Positions 1-8,810 of a DNA stretch of 64,000 bases are shown piece after piece. The notes beneath the pieces are model-generated. The model did no database searches. It saw only the letters and a program-made list of their open reading frames with translations, and was not told where the DNA came from. The DNA is taken from the NCBI RefSeq assembly GCF_000720485.1, contig NZ_JOAX01000020.1, positions 124,001-188,000 of the forward strand, written 5' to 3'. The position numbers and the translations under genes are program-made. Every line of letters begins with the position of its first letter. Position 1 is the stretch's first letter. This DNA comes from Streptomyces ochraceiscleroticus (lineage in GTDB: Bacteria > Actinomycetota > Actinomycetes > Streptomycetales > Streptomycetaceae).

Positions 1-100
1 GGCCCGCGAGGAACAGGGCCGAGGCGAGGGCGCCGAGGGCGCCGATCCGGGTGATCCGTGGGGGGATTCTCATGCCGTACAGCATGACGCGCGTAGACAT
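1..100 (-). CDS. N-terminus of a secreted or lipid-anchored protein (cut by window edge)
   Basis: The minus strand opens with three in-frame ATG codons (first bases at 100, 85 and 73). Read from 73, the product starts MRIPPRITRIGALGALASAL: two or three basic residues, then an alanine/leucine-rich hydrophobic stretch, which is the n- and h-region of a Sec signal peptide. The rest lies outside the window, so function cannot be given. The gene diverges from the XRE-cupin gene at 234 and shares the 134-bp region that carries the palindrome at 177-195. Seen: signal-like N-terminus. Inferred: export. The start codon among the three is not settled; 73 gives the most typical signal peptide. Confidence 0.5.
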   Translation of the reverse strand, partial: MSTRVMLYGMRIPPRITRIGALGALASALFLAG

Positions 101-176
101 GGACCTGTCAATCCAAGTGCGGGAAATTTCCCGGGAGTTCACAAGCACGGAAGGGGCGCGGGAAGTTGGCGACGCC

Positions 177-195
177 TTTTGCCTCAGAGGCAAAA
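177..195. promoter_or_regulatory. 19-bp palindrome, probable operator of the adjacent XRE-cupin regulator
   Basis: TTTTGCCTC-A-GAGGCAAAA is a perfect 9-1-9 inverted repeat, and a further half-site TTTTGCC follows at 197-203. It ends 38 bp before the ATG of the regulator at 234, inside the divergent promoter region. Position and symmetry suit autoregulation by a dimeric HTH protein; this is inference. Confidence 0.6.
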
Positions 196-233
196 CTTTT
201 GCCCACGGGGCCGAGGCTGGCTATACCTGAGAC

Positions 234-857
234 ATGACCGAACCCCTGGACAACGGGGCCGACGCCGCGCCCGAAGAGCTGCCCGTCGTCGCGCCCCGCC
301 TGCGTGACCTGCGGCGTCGCGCGGGGCTCACGCTGGAGACCGCGGCCCGGCGGGTCGGTCTGTCGCCCGCGCACCTCTCGCGCCTGGAGACCGGGCGCCG
401 CCAGCCCTCGCTGCCGATGCTGCTCTCCCTGGCGCGGACGTACGCCACTACGGTATCCGACCTGCTCGGCGAGACCGCGCCGGAGCTCCAGCCGGTGTTC
501 CGCGGCAGCGACGCCGAGCCCTCGGAGGCCGGCGGCTGGACGTACTGGCCGATGGGCGGCCCCGGACGGGCCATGCAGGCGCTGCGGGTGTTCGTCCCGC
601 CGCACGACGGCCAGGCCGGTCTGGTGCGGGTGCACCCCGGCGAGGAGTGGCTGTACGTGCTCAAGGGTCGGCTGCGGCTCACGCTCGGCGAGACGGTGCA
701 GCTCCTCGATCCGGGCGACGCCGCGCACTTTGACTCGCTGACTCCGCACCGGATCGCCGACGCCGCCGGCAGCGGCACCGAGATCCTCTTCGTCCACACC
801 CTCATGCAGAGCGGTGCCACCGAACTGTGCCTGGGCGGCAACCGCCGCGGCCTGTGA
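234..857 (+). CDS. XRE-family transcriptional regulator with C-terminal cupin domain
   Basis: Predicted 207-aa DNA-binding regulator. Residues 20-75 form an XRE HTH (RLRDLRRRAGLTLETAARRV, then LSPAHLSRLETGRRQPSL with the typical S-x-x-E-x-G recognition region). Residues about 115-195 form a small beta-barrel cupin with the HPGEEWLYVLKGRLRLTLG signature that could hold a metal or small ligand. This architecture is common in actinobacteria and usually regulates an adjacent transporter or oxidoreductase. Here the only downstream partner is the small membrane protein at 887, 29 bp away, so the two are probably co-transcribed. A perfect palindrome at 177-195 is a likely autoregulatory site. The ligand is unknown. 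Confidence 0.88.
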   Translation: MTEPLDNGADAAPEELPVVAPRLRDLRRRAGLTLETAARRVGLSPAHLSRLETGRRQPSLPMLLSLARTYATTVSDLLGETAPELQPVFRGSDAEPSEAGGWTYWPMGGPGRAMQALRVFVPPHDGQAGLVRVHPGEEWLYVLKGRLRLTLGETVQLLDPGDAAHFDSLTPHRIADAAGSGTEILFVHTLMQSGATELCLGGNRRGL

Positions 858-886
858 AGCCGCCCGTCGTGGAAAGGACCAGCACC

Positions 887-1057
887 GTGTCCGAGCAGCC
901 CGCGTCCCCGCCGGCGTCCGGCGGAGCCCGTAAGAACGATGTCGAGGACCGGGCTCCGCTCGGACTGTCCGTACGGGTCGCCCTCTATGTGGTCGGCTCG
1001 CACGTCCTCCTGGCGTTCCTCAGCTTCATCGTGGTCATGCTGAAGTCCGCCTCCTGA
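887..1057 (+). CDS. 56-aa single-span membrane protein (DUF6126-like)
   Basis: Small protein starting at GTG 887, 8 bp after the ribosome-binding sequence GGAAAGGA. An upstream in-frame ATG at 827 lies inside the XRE gene and has no such site. The first 35 residues are polar; residues about 33-52 (VALYVVGSHVLLAFLSFIVV) are one hydrophobic helix followed by a short basic tail, so an N-in or N-out single-span membrane protein is expected. Streptomycetes often carry such a small membrane protein (DUF6126, from memory) next to an XRE-cupin regulator. No catalytic motif is present; a role as membrane partner or target of the regulator is a guess. Confidence 0.65.
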   Translation: MSEQPASPPASGGARKNDVEDRAPLGLSVRVALYVVGSHVLLAFLSFIVVMLKSAS

Positions 1058-1064
1058 GGCCGCC

Positions 1065-1105
1065 GTGCGGCGGGCGGCCCCTCCTCGCGAGGAGCCGCGC
1101 CGCAC
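1065..1105. terminator. Bidirectional hairpin between convergent genes
   Basis: GTGCGGCG and CGCCGCAC form an 8-bp outer stem around a perfect inner CTCCTCG-CGAGGAG repeat (1081-1094). It fills the gap between the small membrane protein (ends 1057) and the acyltransferase (ends 1106 on the other strand). Confidence 0.55.
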
Positions 1106-2320
1106 CTACCGGGTCACCACCCCCGCATAGAAGTCGCGCCGCCGGCCGCGCCCGTCCCTGAGCCGGTACAGCAGGCTCGACGGGTACTCGATGACCCAGT
1201 AACTGGCCACCGCGACCGGCACCGCCACCAGCAGGACGACCGCCACCGCCCACCAGAAGCCGTCCGGGCGGCCCGGCAGCAGCCCCCAGTGGTAGAGCTG
1301 CAGCATGACCGGCTCGTGCCAGATGAAGAGGCTGTAGCTGACCAGGCCGAGGTAGGTGAGCCAGCGGGCCCGCAGCAGGCGGTGCCAGCGGACCCGGCCG
1401 CTGGCGTGCACGACGCCGAGCATCAGCGCCGCCCACGCCAGCGCGGCGAGCGGGTGGTAGAAGGTGAAACTGAGGTTCTCCGGCCGCGAGTCCCAGGACA
1501 GCCAGTACACCGCCCCTGCGGCCACCGCCGAGAGCGCGGCCGCGGCCCCGCCCGGCAGCCGCCCCCGGTCGCGGAGGGCGACCACGAGCACGGCCAGGCC
1601 CATGCCTGCCGCGAAGCCGCTGAAGCGGGCCTGCGGGCCGAAGTACACCGTCCAGTCGGTGTGCGGCACGCCGTACCCGTAACGGGCGACGGCGACCCAC
1701 ACGACGGGCAGCGCGAACAGCAGCAGACAGCCCCCGGCGCACACCGCGACGCGCGCGCCGCGGCGGCGCAGCGGGCGGCAGGCGCGCACGGCCAGCGGCC
1801 CCAGCGCGACGAGCGCGAGGTAGAACACCACTTCCAGCGACAGCGACCAGGCAGGCCCGAGGGTGTAGAAGATCTGCTGCTGGTCGAAGACGTGGGTGAA
1901 GGTGAGGTGCTCCACCAAGTCGCGCCAATTGCCGCCCAGTTCCGGGTTGCGGCTCGACCAGACGACCAGTACCGCGATGAAGTACAGCGGCACGATGCGC
2001 ACCGCCCGCCGGAAGAGGAACAGCCGCCCCGGGCGGGTCGAGCCGCCGTCGATGGCGGCGCGCGCGTACGAGAGTGTGAGCAGATAGGCGGAGACCACGA
2101 AGAAGAAGTCGATGACTTCGAGGGAGAGCAGCGCGGCGAGGTAGGGGCTGTCCACGGGCGGGTGCGAGCCGGCCGCGTCGTACACGTGGTACTGCTGCCA
2201 GACGTGGAAGATCACCGTGCTCAGCGCGGCGATGCCGCGGAAGCCCTGGATCTCCTCGGCCTTGCTGCGGACGGCCACCGACTCCTCGCTGCGCGCGCCG
2301 GGCAGGGTCGTCGCCGTCAC
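1106..2320 (-). CDS. Membrane acyltransferase family 3 (OafA/NodX type)
   Basis: 404-aa integral membrane O-acyltransferase. The start GTG at 2320 overlaps the TGA of the glycosyltransferase (GTGA), so the two are translationally coupled. The N-terminus shows the family signature: GFRGIAALSTVIFHVWQQYH with its conserved histidine, then a second helix with FFFVVSAYLLTLSYARA. About ten hydrophobic helices follow to residue 390. Family members move acyl groups, usually acetyl, onto polysaccharides or lipids at the membrane. Coupling to a processive GT2 synthase makes O-acylation of the polymer made by that synthase the most likely role (inference). The acyl donor and acceptor cannot be read from sequence. 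Confidence 0.85.
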   Translation of the reverse strand: MTATTLPGARSEESVAVRSKAEEIQGFRGIAALSTVIFHVWQQYHVYDAAGSHPPVDSPYLAALLSLEVIDFFFVVSAYLLTLSYARAAIDGGSTRPGRLFLFRRAVRIVPLYFIAVLVVWSSRNPELGGNWRDLVEHLTFTHVFDQQQIFYTLGPAWSLSLEVVFYLALVALGPLAVRACRPLRRRGARVAVCAGGCLLLFALPVVWVAVARYGYGVPHTDWTVYFGPQARFSGFAAGMGLAVLVVALRDRGRLPGGAAAALSAVAAGAVYWLSWDSRPENLSFTFYHPLAALAWAALMLGVVHASGRVRWHRLLRARWLTYLGLVSYSLFIWHEPVMLQLYHWGLLPGRPDGFWWAVAVVLLVAVPVAVASYWVIEYPSSLLYRLRDGRGRRRDFYAGVVTR

Positions 2321-4680
2321 GGCCGCTCCCCCGCCGCCGCTGCCGGGGCCGCGGCGCGCGGGGTGACCCGCCATCGCCGGTCCCCCAGCGCCTCCTTCAT
2401 GCACGCCTGCCGCGCGAGCATGTTCTTGAAGTGCGTGTAGAAGAACGTCGACAGGAGGGCGTAGCTCCAGAACCAGCCGCGGCGGCGGCGCAGTTCGGGC
2501 ACGGCGAGCCGCCAGGCGAAGGCCGCCTGCACGATGCCCGCCGAGAGCGTGAAGACCATCGCCAGCAGGCAGACCGGCACGGTCCAGTCCAGCTTGTCCG
2601 GGCCGCCGGCCTTCCACACCGAGTACATCAGGATGGGCCACATCTGGAGCGTCAGCCAGGGCTGCACCTCGCGCCAGCCCAGCAGGACGAGCAGGCCGGC
2701 CTTCTGACGGGGTGTGAACTGCGGCGAACGCAGGCTGCGCCACAGGTGTTTGAGGGAGACCTGGAGCCAGCCCTGGGCCCATCGCGAGCGCTGGTTCCAC
2801 AGCGGCTTGAGCATGGTCGGCGAGAGCTCGCGGGAGATGAGGGTGCGGTCGACGGTGAAGCGCGCGCCCTCTCCGAGCGCGCGCATCGTGGAGTCGATGT
2901 CCTCGGTGAGCATCGAGCCGTGCATACGGGTGCGGGCGAGCAGGTCCGTGCGCCAGAAGCCGTTGGAGCCGCCGAAGACGCCGAAGCCGTACAGCCGGGT
3001 GCGACCCGGATGACTGACCGCGTAGATCGCCTCGAACTCCACGGCCACCAGCTTCGCGACCCACGAACTGTCGCCGTTCCGCACCACGCAGTGGCCCTGG
3101 ACGACGTCGTAGCCGTGCGAGAGCCAGTGCCAGGCGTGCTGGAAGGCACCCGGGGCCGGGTGGTGGTCCGCGTCGAAGATCCCGACGATCTCGCCGCGCA
3201 CCCGGGTCACCGCCGCGTTGACGTTCTGCGCCTTGGAGGTACTGCCCGCGACCGGCATCAGGACCAGCCGCGGATCGCGCGCCGCCATCTCGCGGAGTGT
3301 GTCCTCGATGGGCAGCGGGTGCGGGGTGTTGTAGGCGAGCACGACCTCGAAGTCGTTCGGGTAGTCCAGGCGGAGGAAGGACTCGACGGTGTCGACGATG
3401 GTCGCCGCCTCGTTCGGGAGGTACGCGGCGATGATCGCGCTGGCGGGCGGGTACGGCTGCGCGGGCCGCTCCGGGCGGCGCGGTGCGTCCAGCGAGAACA
3501 GGCACTCGATGACGATCAGCGCGGCCGAGATGAGCAGTCCGGCCACGACGACCCAGTACATCACCGAGCCCACGTCCCAGTCCCAGCCGTACGCCTGCTG
3601 GTAGACCACGAAGGGCAGGCCCACCCCGAGGGGCAGCACGACCAGTGAGGACAGGGCCGTCAGGCGGGCGCGGAGGGCCGCGCCGAAGGGGTTGCGGCGG
3701 CGGTGCGAGGCACGCATCCAGGGCGCGTACGCCACCGGGCGCAGGTCGCGGTGGCTGGTGGACTGGGCGACCGCGGCGAGCGCCTTCTCGACGGCCTGCG
3801 CCGGCCCGGTGCAGTCGGCGAGCGGGACGAGGCCGGTGGCCGGGGTGAGCCGGACGTTCTCGTCGGCGACGACGAAGCGGGTGGAGGCGACGGCGTGCGC
3901 GAACTTCTCCAGGCCGCGCCGGGCGGTCTCCTCGTCGACGCCGGGCAGCAGCATCAGCAGGTGTCCGGCGTCGTCCCAGCCGAAGCGGTCGCAGGTGCTG
4001 CCGAGCCGTTCGGCGACGCCGGCCAGCCGCTCGGCGACCTCGCGCCGGACGCGCGGGCCCAACCGGTGTTCCAGCGCCCCCATTTCGGCTACGGCGACCA
4101 TGGCCATGACACCCGAGGGGCCGGCGCGGCGCCCCGTTCCCGGGCGCTGGAACTCCCGCTCCAGCTCGTCGAGGAAGTGCCGGTGGGAGTAGAGCCCGGT
4201 ACGCGGATCCAGCAGCAGCTGCTCGACCGGTACGGGGACGCGGTGCAGCTTCGCTTCGATACGGGCGGCGAGTTCGACCGGGTCGGAGGCGTCGGGGACG
4301 CAGTCGTCGGCGCCGTGCCGCAGCAGGTCGGCGACCTCGGCGGAGCCGGGACCGGAGGTGACCATGACAAGCGGCAGCGCCCGTCCGGCGGGCGCTGCCC
4401 GGACCTCGCGGATCACCTCCCGCCCGCCCCGGCCGTCGTTCAGGGCGACCACGGCGTCCGGCGTGGCCTGCCGGACCTGCGTGCTCACCAGCCCGGGCGT
4501 CACCTGCCGTACGTCATGACCGGTGGCGCGCAGGGTGTGCGTGAGCCGGTCGAGCCGTGGCCCCGGCATACCAACGGCCAGGACCCGTCCGGCGCCTTCT
4601 TTGAGCGGAGGTGAACTCTCGTACGTAGAGCTGGAGTTGGGAGGTAGTTGAGCTTGATTCTCTGGGTGCGATATCAGCAC
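2317..4680 (-). CDS. Processive GT2 polysaccharide synthase fused to degenerate receiver and GGDEF domains
   Basis: 787-aa protein from GTG 4680, chosen because GGAAGGAA lies 8 bp upstream. Domains: receiver-like fold at 31-145, in which the usual lysine of the KP motif is aspartate (VPDASDP); GGDEF-like domain at 152-322 that keeps DPRTGLYSHRHF but has GWDDA (234-238) in place of GGDEF and no upstream RxxD inhibitory site; two membrane helices at about 341-396; GT2 catalytic domain at 412-640 with DAD (503-505), TED (592-594) and QRSRW (630-634), as in cellulose, hyaluronan and related synthases; further helices at 670-755. It should polymerise a sugar nucleotide and extrude the chain. Both signalling domains look catalytically dead and may be sensory. 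The next gene is an acyltransferase. Confidence 0.82.
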   Translation of the reverse strand: MLISHPENQAQLPPNSSSTYESSPPLKEGAGRVLAVGMPGPRLDRLTHTLRATGHDVRQVTPGLVSTQVRQATPDAVVALNDGRGGREVIREVRAAPAGRALPLVMVTSGPGSAEVADLLRHGADDCVPDASDPVELAARIEAKLHRVPVPVEQLLLDPRTGLYSHRHFLDELEREFQRPGTGRRAGPSGVMAMVAVAEMGALEHRLGPRVRREVAERLAGVAERLGSTCDRFGWDDAGHLLMLLPGVDEETARRGLEKFAHAVASTRFVVADENVRLTPATGLVPLADCTGPAQAVEKALAAVAQSTSHRDLRPVAYAPWMRASHRRRNPFGAALRARLTALSSLVVLPLGVGLPFVVYQQAYGWDWDVGSVMYWVVVAGLLISAALIVIECLFSLDAPRRPERPAQPYPPASAIIAAYLPNEAATIVDTVESFLRLDYPNDFEVVLAYNTPHPLPIEDTLREMAARDPRLVLMPVAGSTSKAQNVNAAVTRVRGEIVGIFDADHHPAPGAFQHAWHWLSHGYDVVQGHCVVRNGDSSWVAKLVAVEFEAIYAVSHPGRTRLYGFGVFGGSNGFWRTDLLARTRMHGSMLTEDIDSTMRALGEGARFTVDRTLISRELSPTMLKPLWNQRSRWAQGWLQVSLKHLWRSLRSPQFTPRQKAGLLVLLGWREVQPWLTLQMWPILMYSVWKAGGPDKLDWTVPVCLLAMVFTLSAGIVQAAFAWRLAVPELRRRRGWFWSYALLSTFFYTHFKNMLARQACMKEALGDRRWRVTPRAAAPAAAAGERP

Positions 4681-5088
4681 CGTGGGGTTTCCTTCCTTGC
4701 GTGAGGGCGCGCGAAGAACCGGGCCGGGCCGCGGTGTGGGCGGACCCGTGCCCGTGCAGGGGTGAGCTGTCAGCCGGAGCGGCCGGTTCTTCGGCGGGAC
4801 GCACGCGGGCCGGCGCAGCAGGCACCGGCGCGGGAAGGGGGTTCCAGCGGAATGCGCATCTGTGTGGTCCCATCCTGATCGGATTGTGGGGGAGGACCGG
4901 AATATGTGGTCACCGGCGTCCGCCATGTGGGGGACGGGCGTCGGCTTCACTAGCCTCACCCGTCACTGTGACACCACACCTACGGATACGTAACGCAATG
5001 ATTAAGGCCCCGAGCGGCCGCTCTGTCGCCACACTGGAGAGGACCACGCGGGGCACCGCCCCGCCGTTGCCCGCCGAGGAGGCCGCCC
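4681..5088. other. 408-bp divergent intergenic region
   Basis: Lies between the synthase (minus) and the TenA-like gene (plus). It holds both ribosome-binding sites and presumably both promoters. A perfect GTCACTGTGAC palindrome sits at 4962-4972. Reading frames across it have no domain and no credible start, so no gene is called. Confidence 0.5.
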
Positions 5089-5757
5089 ATGGCCCGTTCC
5101 GCGACCGATGTCCTCGACTCCGCCGTACGGGAGTTGGCCCCAGCGCCCGGCGCCAATCCCCTCGTACCGGCCATCGCCGCAGGTGAGGCGCCGCGCGAGG
5201 TATTCGCCGCGCTCGCCCTGGAGCAGCACCACATCATCGCCTCGGACCGGCGCAGCTTCCGCCACCTCGCCGGGCGGGCCGCCGCCGAACCGCCGCTCGC
5301 GGCGTTCTTCACCTACCTCGCCGACGGGGAGGGGACCGCGCTGGAGCACGTCCGCACCCTCGCCACCGCCTGCGGCCTGACGGAGAAGGAGGTCGCGGCG
5401 CACGAACCGCGGCCGGGCTGCCAGGCGTACCCGGCGTACGCGGCCTGGCTCGCCCTCGGCGCCGAGCCGGCCGATGCCGTACTGGCCCTCGCCGCCAACT
5501 TCGCCGCCTGGGGCGACTACTGCCGCGCCGTCGGTCAGGCCATGCGGCACCGCTACGGCTTCACCGACGAGGCATGCGCCTTCTTCGACTTCTTCGCCAC
5601 CCCGGACCAGGAGCTGACGGCCCGCACCCTGACCGCCCTCCAGCACGGCCTGGACTCCACCGCCCTGGACCTCCCCCTGGCCCACCGCTACGGCCGCCAC
5701 CTCCAGGCGTACGAGCTGATGTTCTGGACGACGCTGACCTCACCACACCGGCCGTAG
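5089..5757 (+). CDS. TenA/PqqC-like (haem-oxygenase fold) protein
   Basis: 222-aa all-helical protein. ATG 5089 follows GAGGAGG by 7 bp. The pattern fits the TenA/PqqC superfamily: an EQHHIIASDRRSF helix, then TYLADGEGTALEHV, then WGDYCRAVGQAMRHRYGF and a C-terminal EACAFFDFFATP helix. Members hydrolyse aminopyrimidines in thiamine salvage (TenA) or oxidise cofactor precursors (PqqC); many actinobacterial paralogues have no assigned reaction. No thiamine gene is nearby and no TenA cysteine nucleophile can be placed with certainty. The gene stands alone, convergent with allantoinase. Confidence 0.65.
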   Translation: MARSATDVLDSAVRELAPAPGANPLVPAIAAGEAPREVFAALALEQHHIIASDRRSFRHLAGRAAAEPPLAAFFTYLADGEGTALEHVRTLATACGLTEKEVAAHEPRPGCQAYPAYAAWLALGAEPADAVLALAANFAAWGDYCRAVGQAMRHRYGFTDEACAFFDFFATPDQELTARTLTALQHGLDSTALDLPLAHRYGRHLQAYELMFWTTLTSPHRP

Positions 5758-5772
5758 CGGCGGCAGGCCGTC

Positions 5773-5807
5773 GGGGCGCGGCAGGGCCACTGGCCTCGCC
5801 GCGCCCC
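5773..5807. terminator. Bidirectional hairpin terminator
   Basis: GGGGCGCGGC (5773-5782) pairs perfectly with GCCGCGCCCC (5798-5807), with an inner GGCC/GGCC pairing. It sits between the convergent TenA-like and allantoinase genes. Confidence 0.75.
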
Positions 5808-5813
5808 TCTGTG

Positions 5814-7148
5814 TCAGTCGCGTACGAGCAGTTCGCCCGTCGGGGCGGTCAGGTCGCCGGCGTCGTTGATCTTCTGGCCGCGGAGCCAGGTGGAGCGGAC
5901 CACGCCGTGGAGGGTCTTGCCCGCGTAGGCGGTGATCTTGTTGCGGTGCTGGAGGGCTGCCGGGTCGACCGTGAAGGTGGCGTCCGGGTCGAGGACGGCG
6001 AAGTCGGCGTCGCGGCCGGGGGCGATGGCGCCCTTGCGGTCGAGGCCGACCAGGGCGGCGGGGGCCGCCGCCATCCAGCGGACGACGTCCTCCAGGGAGT
6101 GGCCGCGGCCGCGGGCCGCCGTCCAGATCGCGGGCAGGCCGAGCTGGAGGGAGGAGATGCCGCCCCAGGCGTTGCCGAAGTCCGGGGTCTTCAGGTCGGT
6201 GGTGGAGGGCGAGTGGTCGGAGACGATGCAGTCGATCGTGCCGTCGGCCAGGCCCTGCCACAGCGCGTCCTGGTTGGCGGACTCGCGGATCGGCGGGCAG
6301 CACTTGAACTCCGTCGCACCGTCCGGGATTTCCTCGGCGGTGAGGGTGAGGAAGTGCGGGCAGGTCTCGACCGTGAGCTTGACGCCCTCCGCCTTGGCCG
6401 CCGCGATCAGCGGCAGCGCGTCGGAGGAGGAGAGGTGGAGGACGTGGACGCGGGCGTCGAGCCGCTTGGCGAGGGCGATGAGGCCGGCGATCGCGTCGTT
6501 CTCGGAGGCCCGGGGGCGGGAGGCCAGGAAGTCGGCGTACTTGGGGCCGCTGACCGGCGGCGCGCTCTCCAGGTGGTCCGGGTCCTCGGCGTGCACGATG
6601 AGCAGGCCGTCGAAGCCGGCGATCTCGCCCAGTGCCGCGGCCAGTTGCTCCTGGTCGAGCTGCGGGAACTCGTCCACGCCGGAGGGCGAGAGGAAGCACT
6701 TGAAGCCGAAGACGCCGGCGTCGTGCAGCGGCCGCAGGTCCTTGACGTTGCCGGGGATGGCACCGCCCCAGAAGCCGACGTCGATGTGCGCCTTGGAGCG
6801 GGCGACCTCGCGCTTGGTGTCGAGGTTCTCGGCCGTCGTGGTCGGCGGGAGGCTGTTGAGCGGCATGTCCACGAGCGTCGTGATGCCGCCGGCCGCGGCC
6901 GCGCGGGTGGCGGTCCAGAAGCCCTCCCACTCCGTCCGGCCCGGGTCGTTGACGTGGACGTGGGTGTCGACGAGTCCGGGGAGGAGGACGTCGTCGCCGA
7001 AGTCCTCGACCCGCGCCCCGGCGGGGGGCTCCGCGTCGTGCGGCAGCACCTCGGCGATCCTGCCGTCCCTGACCGTGACGGACGCCGCGCGCGTCCCCTC
7101 CGGAGTGATGACCCGCGTGGAGCGGAGCACCAGCAGTGCGTCGGACAC
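5814..7148 (-). CDS. allB: Allantoinase
   Basis: 444-aa cyclic amidohydrolase that opens the hydantoin ring of allantoin to give allantoate. Start GTG 7148, preceded by AAAGGGGA. Binuclear metal ligands are visible: [10 protein letters not shown] (H63, H65), the carbamylated lysine in FGFKCF (K150), H186 in VHAEDP, H238 in HVLHLSS and D311 in VSDHSPS. Length and motif order match bacterial AllB and differ from dihydropyrimidinase. It is the last gene of a minus-strand unit: racemase-family protein, NCS1 permease, allantoinase. A 105-bp gap before it carries two adjacent palindromes (7184-7217), so it probably also has its own regulated promoter. Allantoicase, the next enzyme, is not in the window. 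Confidence 0.95.
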   Translation of the reverse strand: MSDALLVLRSTRVITPEGTRAASVTVRDGRIAEVLPHDAEPPAGARVEDFGDDVLLPGLVDTHVHVNDPGRTEWEGFWTATRAAAAGGITTLVDMPLNSLPPTTTAENLDTKREVARSKAHIDVGFWGGAIPGNVKDLRPLHDAGVFGFKCFLSPSGVDEFPQLDQEQLAAALGEIAGFDGLLIVHAEDPDHLESAPPVSGPKYADFLASRPRASENDAIAGLIALAKRLDARVHVLHLSSSDALPLIAAAKAEGVKLTVETCPHFLTLTAEEIPDGATEFKCCPPIRESANQDALWQGLADGTIDCIVSDHSPSTTDLKTPDFGNAWGGISSLQLGLPAIWTAARGRGHSLEDVVRWMAAAPAALVGLDRKGAIAPGRDADFAVLDPDATFTVDPAALQHRNKITAYAGKTLHGVVRSTWLRGQKINDAGDLTAPTGELLVRD

Positions 7149-7183
7149 CCGGTCCCCTTTCTTGTTGCTCGGTGCAAGTGCGG

Positions 7184-7217
7184 GTTTCCGCACTGCGAAA
7201 TTCAACTTTCTGTTGAA
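7184..7217. promoter_or_regulatory. Two abutting operator-like palindromes upstream of allantoinase
   Basis: TTCCGCA-C-TGCGAAA (7186-7200) is followed directly by TTCAAC-TTTCT-GTTGAA (7201-7217). The second lies 53 bp before the allantoinase GTG. Both patterns recur in front of other purine/glyoxylate genes in this window. Binding by the IclR protein encoded at 10026 is inferred. Confidence 0.65.
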
Positions 7218-7253
7218 GAGTCTTCACTTCGGGCGGCGGCCCGTCAAGACCCT

Positions 7254-8771
7254 TCAGGAGGCGTCGGCGGCCGTCACCCGTACCGGGTCCGCCGCCTGCT
7301 GCGGGGCCGCCGGCACCGCCCTGACCTGCGACGGGATGATCCCGTCCGGGATCTCGCCGGTCACGCGCCCGCGCCGGGACAGCGCGTAGTACAGCCCGCC
7401 GGCCACGCCCATGCCGAAGACCCAGGAGAAGGGCGCGACGGCGTCGAAGGCGGGCACCAGCGCGAGCACCGCGGCGACCACCGCGGACGGCACGAAGGCG
7501 AGGACCGCCTTGGGGTTGTAGCCCCTGCGGTAGTGGTACGCACCCGCCGCGTCGGCCGCGAACAGCGCGTCCACGTCGATCCGGCCGCGCCGGATGAGGT
7601 AGTAGTCCACCAGCAGGATCGCCACCAGCGGCCCGAGGAACGCGCCGAGGGCGCCGAGGAAGTACTGGATCACCAGCGCCGAGGAGTACAGCTTCCAGGG
7701 CATGACGACGATCGCGAGAACCGCCGTGATCATGCCGCCGCGCTTGAAGTTCAGGTACTTCGGGGCGAGGTTGGCGAAGTCGTACGCGGGCGAGACGAAG
7801 TTGGCGACCACGTTGATGCCGATGGTGGCGACGATGAAGGAGAGCGCGCCGACCACCGTGACGACCGGGTTGTCGATCTTCTGGATCACCTTCACCGGGT
7901 CATAGATCGCCTCGCCGAACACCGAGATCGTGCCGGCCGTGACGAGGACGGCGACCACCGCGAAGGCGGTGAAGTTCACCGGGAGGCCGATGAGGTTGCC
8001 GCGCCGGTAGGAGCGGTGGTCGGGGGTGAAGCGCGCGAAGTCGGCGTAGTTGAGGACGAGGGTGAGGAAGGTGGCGACCGTCAGGCTCACCGCGATCAGG
8101 CTTTCGCGCACCTGCGCCGTACCGCTGAGCCCGGTGAGGCTGTGGGTGAGCGAGATGTCGCCGCCCGCCTTGACGACCAGGTAGACGGCGAGCGCCAGGA
8201 CCACGAGCCAGACGACCGGACCGGTCGCGAAGTCCTGGACCTTGCGGATGAACTCCATGCCGCGGGTCAGCAGGACGGCCTGCAGCCCCCACATGACCAT
8301 GAAGGAGATCCAGCCCAGGGTGGACAGGCCGAGGAAGGAGTTGTGGTGGTACGCGTCGAGGCCGGGCGCGATCTGGATCGCGAGCAGCACCACCGCCGTC
8401 GAGGCGAGCCAGGTCTGGATGCCGTACCAGGCGACCGCCATCACGGCGCGCAGCAGCGCGGGGATGTTCGCGCCGTACACACCCCAGCTCGCGCGCGCCA
8501 GCACGGGGTACGGGACGCCGGTGCGGTGGCCCGCGTGGCCCATGCGGTTCATCAGCCAGTACACGATCGTGATGCCGACCAGCAGCGCGAGGAAGACCTC
8601 CCAGGCCGGCAGCCCGAGGACGAAGAGGCTGGCGGCGAAGGCGTAATTGCTGATCGCGTGGGTGTCGGACATCCACAGCGCGAAGACGCTGTACGTGCCC
8701 CATTTGCGCTCCGGGGCCGGCGCCAGGTCCTCATTGAAGAGGCGGGGGTCCGGCTGCGAGGGTGGTGCCAC
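7254..8771 (-). CDS. NCS1-family cation:allantoin/hydantoin symporter
   Basis: 505-aa transporter with about 12 membrane helices. GTG 8771 follows GGGAGG. It shows NCS1 features: the N-terminal LFNEDLAPAPERKWGTYSVF, ALWMSDTHAISNYAFAASLF in helix 1 and GVPYPVLARASWGVYGANIP in helix 3, close to Mhp1/PucI transporters of hydantoins and allantoin. Substrate specificity for allantoin is inferred from its place between the racemase-family gene and allantoinase. Two 18-bp identical repeats (8811-8828 and 8852-8869) lie upstream and point to a regulator acting on this gene separately from the allantoinase promoter. Confidence 0.9.
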   Translation of the reverse strand: MAPPSQPDPRLFNEDLAPAPERKWGTYSVFALWMSDTHAISNYAFAASLFVLGLPAWEVFLALLVGITIVYWLMNRMGHAGHRTGVPYPVLARASWGVYGANIPALLRAVMAVAWYGIQTWLASTAVVLLAIQIAPGLDAYHHNSFLGLSTLGWISFMVMWGLQAVLLTRGMEFIRKVQDFATGPVVWLVVLALAVYLVVKAGGDISLTHSLTGLSGTAQVRESLIAVSLTVATFLTLVLNYADFARFTPDHRSYRRGNLIGLPVNFTAFAVVAVLVTAGTISVFGEAIYDPVKVIQKIDNPVVTVVGALSFIVATIGINVVANFVSPAYDFANLAPKYLNFKRGGMITAVLAIVVMPWKLYSSALVIQYFLGALGAFLGPLVAILLVDYYLIRRGRIDVDALFAADAAGAYHYRRGYNPKAVLAFVPSAVVAAVLALVPAFDAVAPFSWVFGMGVAGGLYYALSRRGRVTGEIPDGIIPSQVRAVPAAPQQAADPVRVTAADAS

Positions 8772-8810
8772 GTGAGCCTCCCGGGGAGTGGGAATCTACA
8801 GAGTGCAGAT

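Noticed and set aside
4962..4972. GTCACTGTGAC as a CRP site
   Set aside because: Core order is inverted relative to TGTGA-N6-TCACA; 11 bp of symmetry alone is weak evidence.
4701..5186. 161-codon frame in the gap between the synthase and the TenA-like gene
   Set aside because: No domain, poor start, and it overlaps the well-supported TenA-like gene in another frame.
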